Source: Paenibacillus pinistramenti | Lineage (GTDB): Bacteria; Bacillota; Bacilli; Paenibacillales; Paenibacillaceae | Assembly: GCF_005869875.1 (NCBI RefSeq) | Contig: NZ_VAWG01000013.1 | Span: 45,078 to 109,077 of the forward strand | Length of the DNA stretch: 64,000 bases | Direction: 5' to 3' | Shown: positions 1 to 8,744 of the stretch, in pieces | Layout: each line of letters starts with the position of its first letter | Numbering within the stretch: position 1 is the stretch's first letter | The notes under the pieces: model-generated | Seen by the model: only the letters and a program-made list of their open reading frames with translations | The model's database searches: none | Told to the model about the DNA's origin: nothing | Made by a program: the position numbers and the translations under genes

Positions 1-2
1 TT

Positions 3-131
3 ACGACGGTATCAGCGCATCGGACGCTGCTTGAAGCGGATGTAAGCCGGGGCAAACGCAAACAGGTCGTGGACAAAATGGCTGCGGCGCTTATTTTGCA
101 AAATTATTTGGACTCAAAGACTATAAGGTGA
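3..131 (+). CDS. ruvX: RuvX/YqgF Holliday junction resolvase-like protein, 3' end only
   Basis: The open frame enters from the left edge and ends with TGA at 129-131, giving 43 codons of a C-terminus. The visible residues [16 protein letters not shown] followed by a basic stretch and [10 protein letters not shown] are the characteristic end of RuvX (YqgF, RNase H fold), which is linked to 16S rRNA maturation and Holliday junction processing. The next genes, DUF1292 and mltG, follow ruvX in Bacillales, which supports the call. The start lies outside the window. Confidence 0.88.
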   Translation, partial: TTVSAHRTLLEADVSRGKRKQVVDKMAAALILQNYLDSKTIR

Positions 132-143
132 GGGTGATGAAGG

Positions 144-446
144 ATGGCAAACCAAATGATCAACAATGAAGAAGAACCGGAAATTATTTATATTCCAGAT
201 GATGAAGGCAATGAAGAAGAGTTTGAAGTCATCATGAAGTTCGAAGTGGACGGTTCTGATGCCAAATATATGATGGTGGTTCCTTTGGAATCCGACGACG
301 ATGAAAGCGATGAGGTTTATGCTTTCCGTTATGAGGAAGACGGGGACGACCTGAAACTCTATACAATCGACAGTGATGAAGAGTGGGAAATCGTCGAAGA
401 AACCTTCAATACACTGATGGATGAATTCGGCGGTGACGAAGACTGA
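144..446 (+). CDS. DUF1292 family acidic protein (YrzB-like), first copy
   Basis: This 100-residue, very acidic protein is rich in Glu and Asp runs and has the DUF1292 core (IIYIPDDEGNEEEFEVI followed by a short beta-rich middle and a C-terminal helix ending in DEFGGDED). The molecular function of the family is not known; it is normally found between ruvX and mltG in Bacillales, as here. The start at 144 is set by AAGGTGAGG at 125-133. The stop codon overlaps the next start by one base (TGATG), so the two DUF1292 genes are translationally coupled. Confidence 0.85.
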   Translation: MANQMINNEEEPEIIYIPDDEGNEEEFEVIMKFEVDGSDAKYMMVVPLESDDDESDEVYAFRYEEDGDDLKLYTIDSDEEWEIVEETFNTLMDEFGGDED

Positions 447-751
447 TGCCGGGTTTCAATAAAGAAGAAGTGGTTTGGACCAGCCGGATCCGCGATGCGT
501 TTGGTCCGGTCGTTGAGCTCCAGGATGAAAATGGAGAAACGACGTATTACCAGGTGGAGAAGGAATTTGACGTGTCCGGCGGCTCTTATGCCGTGCTTCG
601 TCCAGATGTGCCGGGGCGGACGGAAGAAGAACCCGAAATTCTTAAAGTTGTCACTGGAGCGGACGGAGAGCTGTCTCTGGAAACCATTGACGACGATGAT
701 GAATGGGAAGATATTTCCGAGCTGTACGACGAGCTGACCTTTTCCGAATAG
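446..751 (+). CDS. DUF1292 family acidic protein, second tandem copy
   Basis: This 101-residue protein shares the plan of its upstream neighbour: an N-terminal beta strand region (VVELQDENGETTYYQVEKEF), a middle strand YAVLRP, and an acidic tail DDDDEWEDISELYDEL. The matching tail (DSDEEWEIVEETFNTL in the first copy) suggests an ancient tandem duplication. The ATG shares its A with the upstream TGA, so it is probably translated by re-initiation. Function unknown. Its sequence has drifted far from the first copy, so the two proteins are not simply redundant. Confidence 0.78.
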   Translation: MPGFNKEEVVWTSRIRDAFGPVVELQDENGETTYYQVEKEFDVSGGSYAVLRPDVPGRTEEEPEILKVVTGADGELSLETIDDDDEWEDISELYDELTFSE

Positions 752-840
752 AGGGAAAAGAACCTGCGCCGGATAGACTTGTGAATTGCAGACTTGCTTG
801 AATCGCAGAAGTGCTTGAATCTGTATAGATTGAACTCAAG

Positions 841-864
841 AAGGGCGGAGCTTCCGCTCTTTTT
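841..864 (+). terminator. Rho-independent terminator after the DUF1292 pair
   Basis: AAGGGCGGA (841-849), a three-base loop, and TCCGCTCTT (853-861) form a nine-pair stem with one G-T pair, followed by a short T run. It sits between the DUF1292 genes and mltG, and its T run ends only 22 bases before the mltG start, so mltG may be expressed by partial readthrough. Confidence 0.7.
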
Positions 865-885
865 GGCTGTAAAGGAGCTGGCTAA

Positions 886-1938
886 GTGAAGAAGGCAGTA
901 CGTCTTGTTTTGGCGGCGGTTCTGATCGTAATTATTGCCGCCGCTGCAGCAGGGGGATATGTATATTGGGGGCTTCAGCCGCCCGCAAAGTCAGACCAGG
1001 CTGTTAAATTTACAATTGAGCCCGGCACAGGCACCGGTCAGATTGCTGAGCTTTTGCAGGAGCAGGGTCTCATCCGCAGCGGTCTGCTGTTTAAGCTTCA
1101 CTTGAAGTTTAAGTCTGAAGGCAGCAAGTTTCAGGCCGGAACCTATGAAATGACACCGGGAATGACGGCCGATCAGATTATACAGAAGCTGAATGACGGA
1201 GATGTGGCCGCCGAAGAGATGATTCGGTTCACCATTCCGGAAGGCTATACGGTCAAACAAATGGCGGACAAGCTTCAGGACGAAGGACTCGTGAACAGCG
1301 ATGCTTTCCTCAAGCTGGCTGAGAATCCCGCCGGGATCGACGATCCGCTGCTCAGTGAAATTCCGGACAATTCGAAGCTGCTGTACAGGCTGGAGGGTTA
1401 TTTGTTCCCGGAAACCTACGAGCTCAAGAAGGGCAGCACAGAAGCCGATATTATCCGGCGTATGCTTGAAGAAACGTCGGTCAAGCTGGATCAGATTCCT
1501 GACTTTGACACCAAGCTTGCAGCAAGCGGTTATTCGCTTAATCAGATTATGACGATCGCATCCCTGGTGGAGCGCGAGGTGGCAGTGGACAAGGAGCGTC
1601 CGATCGTTGCCGGTGTCATTTACAATAGACTTAAAGCCGGAATGAAGCTCGAGATTGATGCAACCGTCCAGTATCTGCTTGGCAAAACCAAGGAGCGGCT
1701 GCTGAATTCCGATCTCCGCAAGGTTGACAGTCCTTATAACTCTTATCTTTATGAGGGGCTTCCTCCCGGCCCGATTGCAGCGCCGAGTTTAAAGTCCATT
1801 GAAGCGGCTCTGGAGCCGGAGAAGTCGGATTATCTCTTCTATGTCACGAAGAAGGACGGCAGTCAGGAGCATTTGTTTGCCGCTACGTACAAGGAGCATT
1901 TAGCAAATATTGAGAAAAGTGAGGCTTCGGCCAAATAA
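886..1938 (+). CDS. mltG: Endolytic murein transglycosylase MltG
   Basis: MltG is a membrane-anchored lytic transglycosylase that cuts nascent peptidoglycan strands within the chain and helps end glycan synthesis. The 350-residue product has one N-terminal membrane helix (about residues 5-27, VRLVLAAVLIVIIAAAAAGG), a LysM-like region, and the YceG catalytic domain with the segment IASLVEREVAVDKERPIVAG, whose first glutamate is the likely catalytic residue, followed by VIYNRLKAGMKLEID. The start is GTG, set by AAAGGAG at 871-877. It corresponds to yrrL of B. subtilis and is followed 19 bases later by trhP1. Confidence 0.93.
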   Translation: MKKAVRLVLAAVLIVIIAAAAAGGYVYWGLQPPAKSDQAVKFTIEPGTGTGQIAELLQEQGLIRSGLLFKLHLKFKSEGSKFQAGTYEMTPGMTADQIIQKLNDGDVAAEEMIRFTIPEGYTVKQMADKLQDEGLVNSDAFLKLAENPAGIDDPLLSEIPDNSKLLYRLEGYLFPETYELKKGSTEADIIRRMLEETSVKLDQIPDFDTKLAASGYSLNQIMTIASLVEREVAVDKERPIVAGVIYNRLKAGMKLEIDATVQYLLGKTKERLLNSDLRKVDSPYNSYLYEGLPPGPIAAPSLKSIEAALEPEKSDYLFYVTKKDGSQEHLFAATYKEHLANIEKSEASAK

Positions 1939-1957
1939 GACAGAGGTGTGAGATATA

Positions 1958-2893
1958 ATGAAAGCAGATAAACCGGAACTTCTTGTGCCGGCAGGATCGG
2001 TGGAAGAAGCGGTCTCTTTTATCAAGGCCGGGGCAGATGCGGTGCTGGTAGGTGAAGACAAATACGGCATGCGTCTGCCGGGTGAGTGCAGCCTGGACGA
2101 CATCCGCAGAATTGCGGAGTTTGCGCATGCTCATCAGGCCAAAGTATATGTAAGCATAAACAACCTGGTAAGCAATGAATTACTGGCAGAGCTTGAACCC
2201 TATATTCAGGGGCTGCAGGAAGCCGGCGCGGATGCCGTGCAGTTCGGGGATCCCGCTGTGCTGCGGGCCGCGCAGAAGGCTGCACCGGAAATGGCGCTTC
2301 ACTGGAACGCGGAGATGACTTCGACGAATTATGCTACAGCAAACTATTGGGGCAGCAAAGGGGCGTCCCGCGTCGTGGCTGCCCGGGAGCTGAATATGGA
2401 TGAAATTACGGGCATGATTCCGAACCTTCAGATCGAAGCCGAAGTTCAGGTTCATGGAATAACCAATATTTATCATTCCAAGCGGGCGCTTGTAGCCAGC
2501 TACATGAACCATCAGGGGCGTCCTGTGGAAGGAAACAATCTAGGCAAGGACCGCGGGTTGTTCCTGATTGAAGCAGAGCGCCAGGATGAGAAGTATCCGA
2601 TCTATGAAGATGCTAACGGAACGCATATTATGAGCTCCGATGATATCTGCATTCTGGAGGATCTCCATCTGCTGATGGAGGCTGGGGTTCACAGCTTCAA
2701 AATTGAATCCCTGCTCAAGCCGACAGCCTATACCATTGCTGTGATCAAGGTTTACCGGCAGGCCATTGATGCGTATGCTGCAGATCCGGAGTGCTATGCC
2801 TTCCAGGAGAGCTGGATGGAGCAGATCCGCCGCCTGCAGGACCCGGAACGTGAGTTGTCCTTCGGATTTTACTATAAAGAACAAGTTTATTAA
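1958..2893 (+). CDS. trhP1: Peptidase U32 family protein TrhP1 (tRNA uridine-34 5-hydroxylation)
   Basis: A 311-residue U32-family protein starting with the typical KPELLVPAGSVEEAVSFIKAG. In Bacillus the pair TrhP1/TrhP2 (YrrN/YrrO) makes 5-hydroxyuridine at tRNA position 34 with prephenate as a cofactor source. Unlike its downstream partner, this protein lacks the cysteine signature at the equivalent place (VQVHGITNIYHSKRALVAS), as expected for the small subunit. It is 15 codons from trhP2 and ends with GFYYKEQVY, as family members do. The usual intervening gene trmR, for the next modification step, is not present between mltG and this gene. Confidence 0.87.
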   Translation: MKADKPELLVPAGSVEEAVSFIKAGADAVLVGEDKYGMRLPGECSLDDIRRIAEFAHAHQAKVYVSINNLVSNELLAELEPYIQGLQEAGADAVQFGDPAVLRAAQKAAPEMALHWNAEMTSTNYATANYWGSKGASRVVAARELNMDEITGMIPNLQIEAEVQVHGITNIYHSKRALVASYMNHQGRPVEGNNLGKDRGLFLIEAERQDEKYPIYEDANGTHIMSSDDICILEDLHLLMEAGVHSFKIESLLKPTAYTIAVIKVYRQAIDAYAADPECYAFQESWMEQIRRLQDPERELSFGFYYKEQVY

Positions 2894-2920
2894 TCTACAT
2901 CAAGTGAGGTGAGCGTAACC

Positions 2921-4252
2921 ATGTCAACTCTAGAACATCATAAACCTAAATATACAGGAAAAAGATACCGGCTGGACAAACCGGAGCTGCTGGCTCCTGC
3001 CGGCAACCTGGAGAAGCTGAAATTTGCGATTCATTACGGAGCAGATGCCGTTTATATCGGCGGGCAGAAATACGGCCTGCGCTCCAATGCGGATAACTTC
3101 AGCTTCGAGGAAATGCGTGAAGGCGTGGAATTCGCCAAGAAGTATGGAGCGAAGGTATTTGTTGCGACCAATATTTACGCGCATAACGAGGACCTGGAAG
3201 GCATTGAAGAATATTTGCGCAATCTGTACGAAGCCGGAATTTCCGCCATCATCGCGGCCGACCCGATCATTGTCGATACCGCCAAGCGGGTGGTGCCAAA
3301 CCTGGAAGTCCATTTGAGCACCCAGCAGTCGACGATCAACTGGCAGGCTGTTCAATACTGGAAAGAGGAAGGTCTTCCGCGTGTCGTTCTGGGGCGTGAA
3401 GCCAGCCTTGAGGAAATCGCTGAGATCAAGAAGCATGTGGATATCGAAATCGAAGCCTTTATTCATGGCGCGATGTGTTCTTCCTACTCGGGACGCTGCG
3501 TGCTCTCCAACCACTTTACAGACCGGGATTCCAACCGCGGGGGCTGCTGCCAGTCCTGCCGCTGGAAGTATGATCTGTTTGAGGATGCCCGGGAGCAAAC
3601 CTGGATTTCCGAGGAGGAAGCGGCCGAGGACCGTGTGCTGCAGCAGTTCCAGCTCGGAACGACACAAGTTCCGTTATTTGCGGAAGAGGACAACGCTTTT
3701 ACAATGGGATCCAAAGACTTGTGCATGATTCAAAATGTCCCGGATTTGATTGATGTCGGCGTGGACAGCTTTAAAATTGAAGGCCGGATGAAATCCATCC
3801 ATTACGTGGCCACGGTCGTTAACGCCTACAGACGGGCGATTGACGCCTATATGGCCGACCCGGACAACTACGTGCTGAAGCCGGAATGGGTGGAAGAGAT
3901 CAACAAAGCGGCGAACCGTCCGCTGAATACCGGATTTTTCTATGACACGCCGGATCATGAGGATCACATCTACGAGCCTGAGGAGAAAGCTGCGCCTTAT
4001 GACTTTGCGGGCCTTGTGATGGCCTACGATGCCGAGACAGGCATGGCGACTGTCCAGCAGCGCAACCATTTTAAACCGGGCCAGGAAGTGGAATTTTTCG
4101 GACCGGGCGATACCTTCTTCAAGCAGGTTGTGGGAACCCTGTATGATGAAGACGGCAGCGAAATTGATGCGGCGCGTCATCCGCTGCAGCTGGTCAAATT
4201 TAAGGTGGATCAGCCGGTCCAATATTTTGACATGATGAGAAAGAAGAAATAG
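2921..4252 (+). CDS. trhP2: Peptidase U32 family protein TrhP2 (tRNA uridine-34 5-hydroxylation)
   Basis: A 443-residue U32 protein with the full family signature: EAFIHGAMCSSYSGRCVLS around C186, followed by CC and SCRWKY. These cysteines ligate an iron-sulfur cluster in related hydroxylases. The C-terminal part (from about residue 360, YDFAGLVMAYDAETGMATV) is a small beta barrel. An in-frame GTG lies at 2909, but the ribosome site GTGAGGTG at 2904-2911 is correctly spaced for ATG 2921, so I use the latter. It acts with trhP1 and is followed by a terminator. Confidence 0.9.
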   Translation: MSTLEHHKPKYTGKRYRLDKPELLAPAGNLEKLKFAIHYGADAVYIGGQKYGLRSNADNFSFEEMREGVEFAKKYGAKVFVATNIYAHNEDLEGIEEYLRNLYEAGISAIIAADPIIVDTAKRVVPNLEVHLSTQQSTINWQAVQYWKEEGLPRVVLGREASLEEIAEIKKHVDIEIEAFIHGAMCSSYSGRCVLSNHFTDRDSNRGGCCQSCRWKYDLFEDAREQTWISEEEAAEDRVLQQFQLGTTQVPLFAEEDNAFTMGSKDLCMIQNVPDLIDVGVDSFKIEGRMKSIHYVATVVNAYRRAIDAYMADPDNYVLKPEWVEEINKAANRPLNTGFFYDTPDHEDHIYEPEEKAAPYDFAGLVMAYDAETGMATVQQRNHFKPGQEVEFFGPGDTFFKQVVGTLYDEDGSEIDAARHPLQLVKFKVDQPVQYFDMMRKKK

Positions 4253-4283
4253 GCCTATTTGCTCTTACGCCTGTTCATTATTC

Positions 4284-4313
4284 AGCCCTTTGTCTCAGAC
4301 AGAGGGCTTTTTT
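4284..4313 (+). terminator. Terminator of the mltG-trhP1-trhP2 unit
   Basis: AGCCCT (4284-4289) pairs with AGGGCT (4303-4308) with an inner GTCT/ACA-type extension, then a run of six T. It ends the upstream operon 31 bases after the trhP2 stop. Confidence 0.85.
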
Positions 4314-4367
4314 GTCGTTTTTTAACAAAAAAATTCGAACATGAAGCGTTATATTTTTACAAAAGTC

Positions 4368-4396
4368 TTAACATTTCAAATGATCTGCCGAAATAT
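4368..4396 (+). promoter_or_regulatory. Sigma-D-like promoter for the chemoreceptor gene
   Basis: TTAA at 4368-4371, a 15-base spacer, then GCCGAAAT at 4387-4394. The Bacillus sigma-D consensus is TAAA-N15-GCCGATAT, so this matches 3/4 and 7/8 positions. Sigma-D drives motility and chemotaxis genes, which fits the gene that begins 42 bases downstream. Based on pattern only. Confidence 0.6.
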
Positions 4397-4437
4397 AGAG
4401 TAGGACTAAAATAATAGAGAAGAAACGGGTGAAAGGG

Positions 4438-6591
4438 ATGGCCAAATTTCCAAAAGTGCTGAAGAAGGAAAACAATAAGGGGGAAAAGCAGCCGAAGGCA
4501 GACCAAAAGGGGAAAGATTTTTTTTCGCGCGCATTTAAGAAATCGGTTTCATACACGAAGAATGTTAAAATTAAACAATTCGATCCTACCAGATCTGTAG
4601 GTGTACGTCTGTTTCTTATCTTTTTTGTGGCAATCATGATCTTTGTGCTGTCACTGGGTTTCCTGTCTTATCAAACGGCTAAAACAATTGTCCAAAAGAA
4701 CGCTAAGCTGTCCAACCAGCAGACCGTTATTCAAACGGCCGAGAAGCTGGATATTATTATGAACCGCTATCAGGAGAGTGTGCAGCAGATCTTCTTCGAC
4801 CAGGAACTGCAGAACAGCCTCGGAAGCTTAAGCTCAAGCGAGCTTTCCGGTTATGACAAGTTTACGTTAGTGAAAGACGTCAATTCGAAAGTAAGCAGCT
4901 TGACTTACTCGATTCAAGGCGCATCAGCGCTCTATATCTTCCCGATGGACGGAAGCTTTGATCCCGTCACTGCCGGCAGTCCGGATACGGAGCTTACTTC
5001 TAATCTGAAGAACGAGAAATGGTACAGTACGGTCTCCGCAGCGAATACTACTGCCTGGCAGGCTGTTGCGAGCAACGGAAGCGGTGTATACCGTTTTGTT
5101 CAGTCTATTAAGGCATTAAGCGGTTCTGACCGCTATATCGTAGTGCTTGATATTAATATGAGCACCTTGAACGAGCAGCTTGAGAAAGTATCGCTTGGAT
5201 CAGGTTCCAAAGTGGAGCTGATTGATGAAACCGGGCAGATTGTCACAGCTAATGTGGATCTTTCCAAGGAAAAATTGACGGCGATCGAAGCCGTAACCAA
5301 GAGCACCAAAGACACAGACAGCCTGACAACGAAAGATCAAAACGGCAATTCGGTGCTGGCTGTCTTTGATAAGCTGAGCACCTCAGGCTGGAAATTGGCA
5401 GGCGTGATTCCGGTCAAGAACCTGGTGGAGGACGCGAAGAGCATCCTGGTTACCACCTTCATTGCTGCAGCAGTCGTTGCATTGATTGCGGTTCTGCTGG
5501 GCATCTGGATGGTCCGCATGATTGGACGGCCTTTGTCCATGATGAACCGGCTGATGCAGCAGGGGGCAAGCGGTCAGCTGAACGTGCGCATGCAGCATAA
5601 CAGCAGGGATGAAATCGGCCAGCTTTCGGCCAGCTTCAATCAGATGATGGAGGAAATTACCGGGCTGGTTACACAGGCTAACCACTCTGCTGCGGATGTT
5701 CTAAGCACGGCGTCCGAGCTTGCGGAAGCCTCCAAGAAGACGGCGCTGTCCGCGCGTGAAATTGCCATTGCGACAGAGGAAATTGCCAAAGGCGCAGGAA
5801 GTCTGGCTACAGAAGCAGAACGCGGCAGTGACTTGACGGAAAATATCGGTTCACAGGTTGCTGCGGTTATCGCATCCAACCGGGAAATGGAGCAATCCGC
5901 GCGTGAGGTGGAACAGGCTAGTGACCGTGGTACCAAATATCTGCACGGCCTCACAGAGAAGACCAATGCTACCGGTGCGATGACACGGGCTTTGGGCGAC
6001 CGGATTCATTCGCTGCATGCCAGCACGGCATCCGTACTGAAGGTGCTTGATGTGATGCAGAATATTACTCAGCAGACTAATATCTTGTCCTTGAATGCTA
6101 CGATTGAAGCAGCCCGTGCGGGTGCGGCAGGACGAGGCTTTATGGTTGTTGCGGATGAAATCCGCCAGCTCGCCGAGCAGTCCAGACAGTCCATTGCGAT
6201 GGTTGGTCAGATTACCGATGAAATTCAGAAGGAAATGAACGAAACGCTTAAGGCGCTTGAAGAAGTAAATCCGGTCTTTGAACAGCAGATTCAATCGGTT
6301 AAGGAAACCGGAGATATCTTCGTCTCCGTACAGGAGCAGATGGAGCAGTTCGTGGCCAAATTGGATGCGGTTACGACATCCATTGAAGGCCTGAACCAGT
6401 CCCAGCATATCTTGGCGGAGGCTATGACCAATGTCAGTGCTGTAGCGGAAGAATCCTCCGCAACCTCGGAGGAGGTTGCCTCCCTGTCCAGTGAACAGCA
6501 GCTGGTAGGCGATCAGCTGGTGAATTTGTCCGGCCAGCTTGAGAAGGTTTCGGATCAATTGAAAGAGTCGCTGTCCAGATTTAAAGTTTAA
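4438..6591 (+). CDS. Methyl-accepting chemotaxis protein with Cache-type sensor
   Basis: A 717-residue chemoreceptor. A basic cytoplasmic leader of about 55 residues precedes membrane helix 1 (about 58-80), an extracellular sensor of about 250 residues resembling a double Cache domain, helix 2 (336-359), a HAMP linker, and the long signalling coiled coil. Its tip carries [20 protein letters not shown] and [10 protein letters not shown], the conserved hairpin that contacts CheA and CheW. The ligand cannot be read from sequence. A GTG in frame lies at 4429, but GGGTGA at 4427-4432 is spaced for ATG 4438. It stands alone between two terminators and behind a sigma-D-like promoter. Confidence 0.92.
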   Translation: MAKFPKVLKKENNKGEKQPKADQKGKDFFSRAFKKSVSYTKNVKIKQFDPTRSVGVRLFLIFFVAIMIFVLSLGFLSYQTAKTIVQKNAKLSNQQTVIQTAEKLDIIMNRYQESVQQIFFDQELQNSLGSLSSSELSGYDKFTLVKDVNSKVSSLTYSIQGASALYIFPMDGSFDPVTAGSPDTELTSNLKNEKWYSTVSAANTTAWQAVASNGSGVYRFVQSIKALSGSDRYIVVLDINMSTLNEQLEKVSLGSGSKVELIDETGQIVTANVDLSKEKLTAIEAVTKSTKDTDSLTTKDQNGNSVLAVFDKLSTSGWKLAGVIPVKNLVEDAKSILVTTFIAAAVVALIAVLLGIWMVRMIGRPLSMMNRLMQQGASGQLNVRMQHNSRDEIGQLSASFNQMMEEITGLVTQANHSAADVLSTASELAEASKKTALSAREIAIATEEIAKGAGSLATEAERGSDLTENIGSQVAAVIASNREMEQSAREVEQASDRGTKYLHGLTEKTNATGAMTRALGDRIHSLHASTASVLKVLDVMQNITQQTNILSLNATIEAARAGAAGRGFMVVADEIRQLAEQSRQSIAMVGQITDEIQKEMNETLKALEEVNPVFEQQIQSVKETGDIFVSVQEQMEQFVAKLDAVTTSIEGLNQSQHILAEAMTNVSAVAEESSATSEEVASLSSEQQLVGDQLVNLSGQLEKVSDQLKESLSRFKV

Positions 6592-6611
6592 TTTAGAAAC
6601 GAAGAACTGAA

Positions 6612-6662
6612 AGGCTGCCCCGGCTGCCCGTCTGAGAAACGGGCCGGGGCGGCTTTTTTTTG
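6612..6662 (+). terminator. Terminator of the chemoreceptor gene
   Basis: GCTGCCCCGG pairs with CCGGGGCGGC across an inner CCCGT/ACGGG extension, followed by eight T. Very stable and about 20 bases after the stop codon. Confidence 0.9.
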
Positions 6663-6744
6663 TTCAGCAAAGGTAATATCCCCCTTACAAAGGTGTGAGA
6701 TGGTCCGGCAAAGGAAATACTTTGTCGAAAAGGGGGAATTACAG

Positions 6745-8631
6745 ATGAATCTCACCATGAAGAAGCGGATATTTATATGCTTGCTGCTGCTCTCTTCCGC
6801 CATCGCCGTCATGCACGTCCGGCTGGCGTGGCTGCAGCTGCTGGACGGAGTTCCCAAGGCGGCTTCCGCCCATGGCAGAGTGACATCTGAAATGGCGGTC
6901 AGGCAGCGGGAGAGCCGGATCGAGCTGGACTCGGGCCGCGGGCGTTTCGTCGATGCCGCCGGACTGCCATTAACCAATGAAGTGGTCATGACCCCGGTCC
7001 TGTTCCCTGTGCGAAGCCGGGAGGAGAGCGGTCAGCTGCTGATTCAAAATAAAGAGCTCCAGTCACTGGCACAGCTGTTGAAGACGACCCCTGATCATCT
7101 GCAGGAGATTCACAGCAGGCTGCAGCATCCGGTTTATTGGACAGAGCAGACTGAAGCTGGTGTACACATACAGGACAGCCCGCTTCATTTGAGTGCAGAT
7201 CAAGTAACCAGGATTGAGGGTCTGAAGATTTCGTGGATCAAGGTGCTGCCCCTGGTCCAGCGCTACGCATATGAGCCCTCAGGCAAACAGTGGCTGGGCT
7301 TTCTGGCTGAGCAGCCGGAGCTTGTGGAAGCAGCGAACAAGAAGAGCGCAGATAAGGGCCAGAAGCGGGAGGAAGCCCTATCCGTTACAGCCAAGCTGGG
7401 GGCGGCGGGTCTGGAGAAGACTTTTGACCGGATAATTCGCGGCGAAGGAGCAACAGGCATATCCTACCGGATGGATGCCGGACACCAGCCGATGTCCAAA
7501 GACGATCTTCGTATTCATACCTCGGGCAACCCTTATTATCCGCTTACCGTGCAAACCACGATTGATCTGCCGCTTCAGAACCGGATTGAGCGTCTTGCCG
7601 CCGCAAAAGGGGTAAAAGAAGGGGCGGTTGTCATACTGGACGCAGTGAACGGAGATATTAAGGCAATGGTGTCGCTGCCTTTTTATAATCCGAATCAGGT
7701 GGATCCGCAGAACTTAGCGGCATGGAGCAACCGGGCAGTGAAGGAAGCGGTCCCCGGTTCGATCTTTAAGACGGTTACCGCAGCCGCAGCGCTTGAAGCC
7801 GGAATTACGGCGCCGAATGAAGCTTTTATGTGCCTCGGCAGCTACGGGAAATACGGCCTGTCCTGCTGGAAAAAGGGAGGGCACGGCCATATCACATTGG
7901 CACAGGCCTTTGCGGAATCCTGCAATACCGTATTCGGCCAGCTGGGCGAACGGCTGCCGCCTGCCATGCTGCAGCAGACAGCAGATGCGTTGGGGCTTGG
8001 ACGCACAATCGGGTGGCAGGCGGCTGACTTTATGAACAGCGGTCCGCTCCGGCAGATTGATCAGGAGGAGAGCGGCACGGTATTTGGCGGTGAAGCCCAT
8101 CCTGAGGATGGAGGCGTGCGCGCACAGACCGCGATTGGACAACGGAGCGCCCGGATGAGCCCGCTTCAGGCCGCGAACCTGGTTGTGACGCTGCTGCATG
8201 GAGGAGCGGTGCAGGCCCCGCGGCTTGTCAGCGGTATTTTCTACGCGAACGGTACGGAGATGATTCATTTTAAACCTCACAAATCCCCGGGCCAATCCGG
8301 TCAAATTTCTGCGAATACAGCAGCTGCAATTACAGAGTGGATGCGCAGCGTTGTCACAGACGGAACCGGGCGCAGGCTCAGCCATTCCAAATGGCATCTG
8401 GCCGGGAAATCCGGCACGGCTCAGGTTACGAGAAACGGGAGGGCGCTAAACGACCAATGGTTTATTGGCTACGGCCCGTACGAGTCACCGCAATATGCGG
8501 CTGCTGTTCTGGTGCAGAGCCGGGAGCCGGGATCTGTTCACCTCGCTACCGAATTGTTTGGAGAGATCATGGATGAATTGGCCGAAATGAAAGACCAGGC
8601 AGGCGGTCAGAGGGGCAAGAGCCTGTCTTAA
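6745..8631 (+). CDS. Class B penicillin-binding protein (PbpI/FtsI-like transpeptidase)
   Basis: A 628-residue membrane-anchored D,D-transpeptidase that cross-links peptidoglycan. It has a short N-terminal membrane helix (KRIFICLLLLSSAIAVMHV), a dimerisation region, and the transpeptidase domain with all three motifs: SIFK with S339 as nucleophile, SCN at 392-394, and KSGT at 555-558. The start at 6745 is set by AGGGGGAA at 6731-6738; an in-frame ATG at 6700 has no ribosome site. In B. subtilis the gene yrrR/pbpI lies a few genes after yrrO, so position suggests the PbpI orthologue, expressed in the forespore there. The exact subclass is inferred. Confidence 0.87.
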   Translation: MNLTMKKRIFICLLLLSSAIAVMHVRLAWLQLLDGVPKAASAHGRVTSEMAVRQRESRIELDSGRGRFVDAAGLPLTNEVVMTPVLFPVRSREESGQLLIQNKELQSLAQLLKTTPDHLQEIHSRLQHPVYWTEQTEAGVHIQDSPLHLSADQVTRIEGLKISWIKVLPLVQRYAYEPSGKQWLGFLAEQPELVEAANKKSADKGQKREEALSVTAKLGAAGLEKTFDRIIRGEGATGISYRMDAGHQPMSKDDLRIHTSGNPYYPLTVQTTIDLPLQNRIERLAAAKGVKEGAVVILDAVNGDIKAMVSLPFYNPNQVDPQNLAAWSNRAVKEAVPGSIFKTVTAAAALEAGITAPNEAFMCLGSYGKYGLSCWKKGGHGHITLAQAFAESCNTVFGQLGERLPPAMLQQTADALGLGRTIGWQAADFMNSGPLRQIDQEESGTVFGGEAHPEDGGVRAQTAIGQRSARMSPLQAANLVVTLLHGGAVQAPRLVSGIFYANGTEMIHFKPHKSPGQSGQISANTAAAITEWMRSVVTDGTGRRLSHSKWHLAGKSGTAQVTRNGRALNDQWFIGYGPYESPQYAAAVLVQSREPGSVHLATELFGEIMDELAEMKDQAGGQRGKSLS

Positions 8632-8744
8632 AAAAATCAGGCCTAAAATAGAAGAATTTATGATAAAATAGAGAAGATGTTCAAACAAGTCTGTTGATTT
8701 GAGCAAGCAAAAGTCAATGAATAGAGAGAAATGGGGAATATGGC

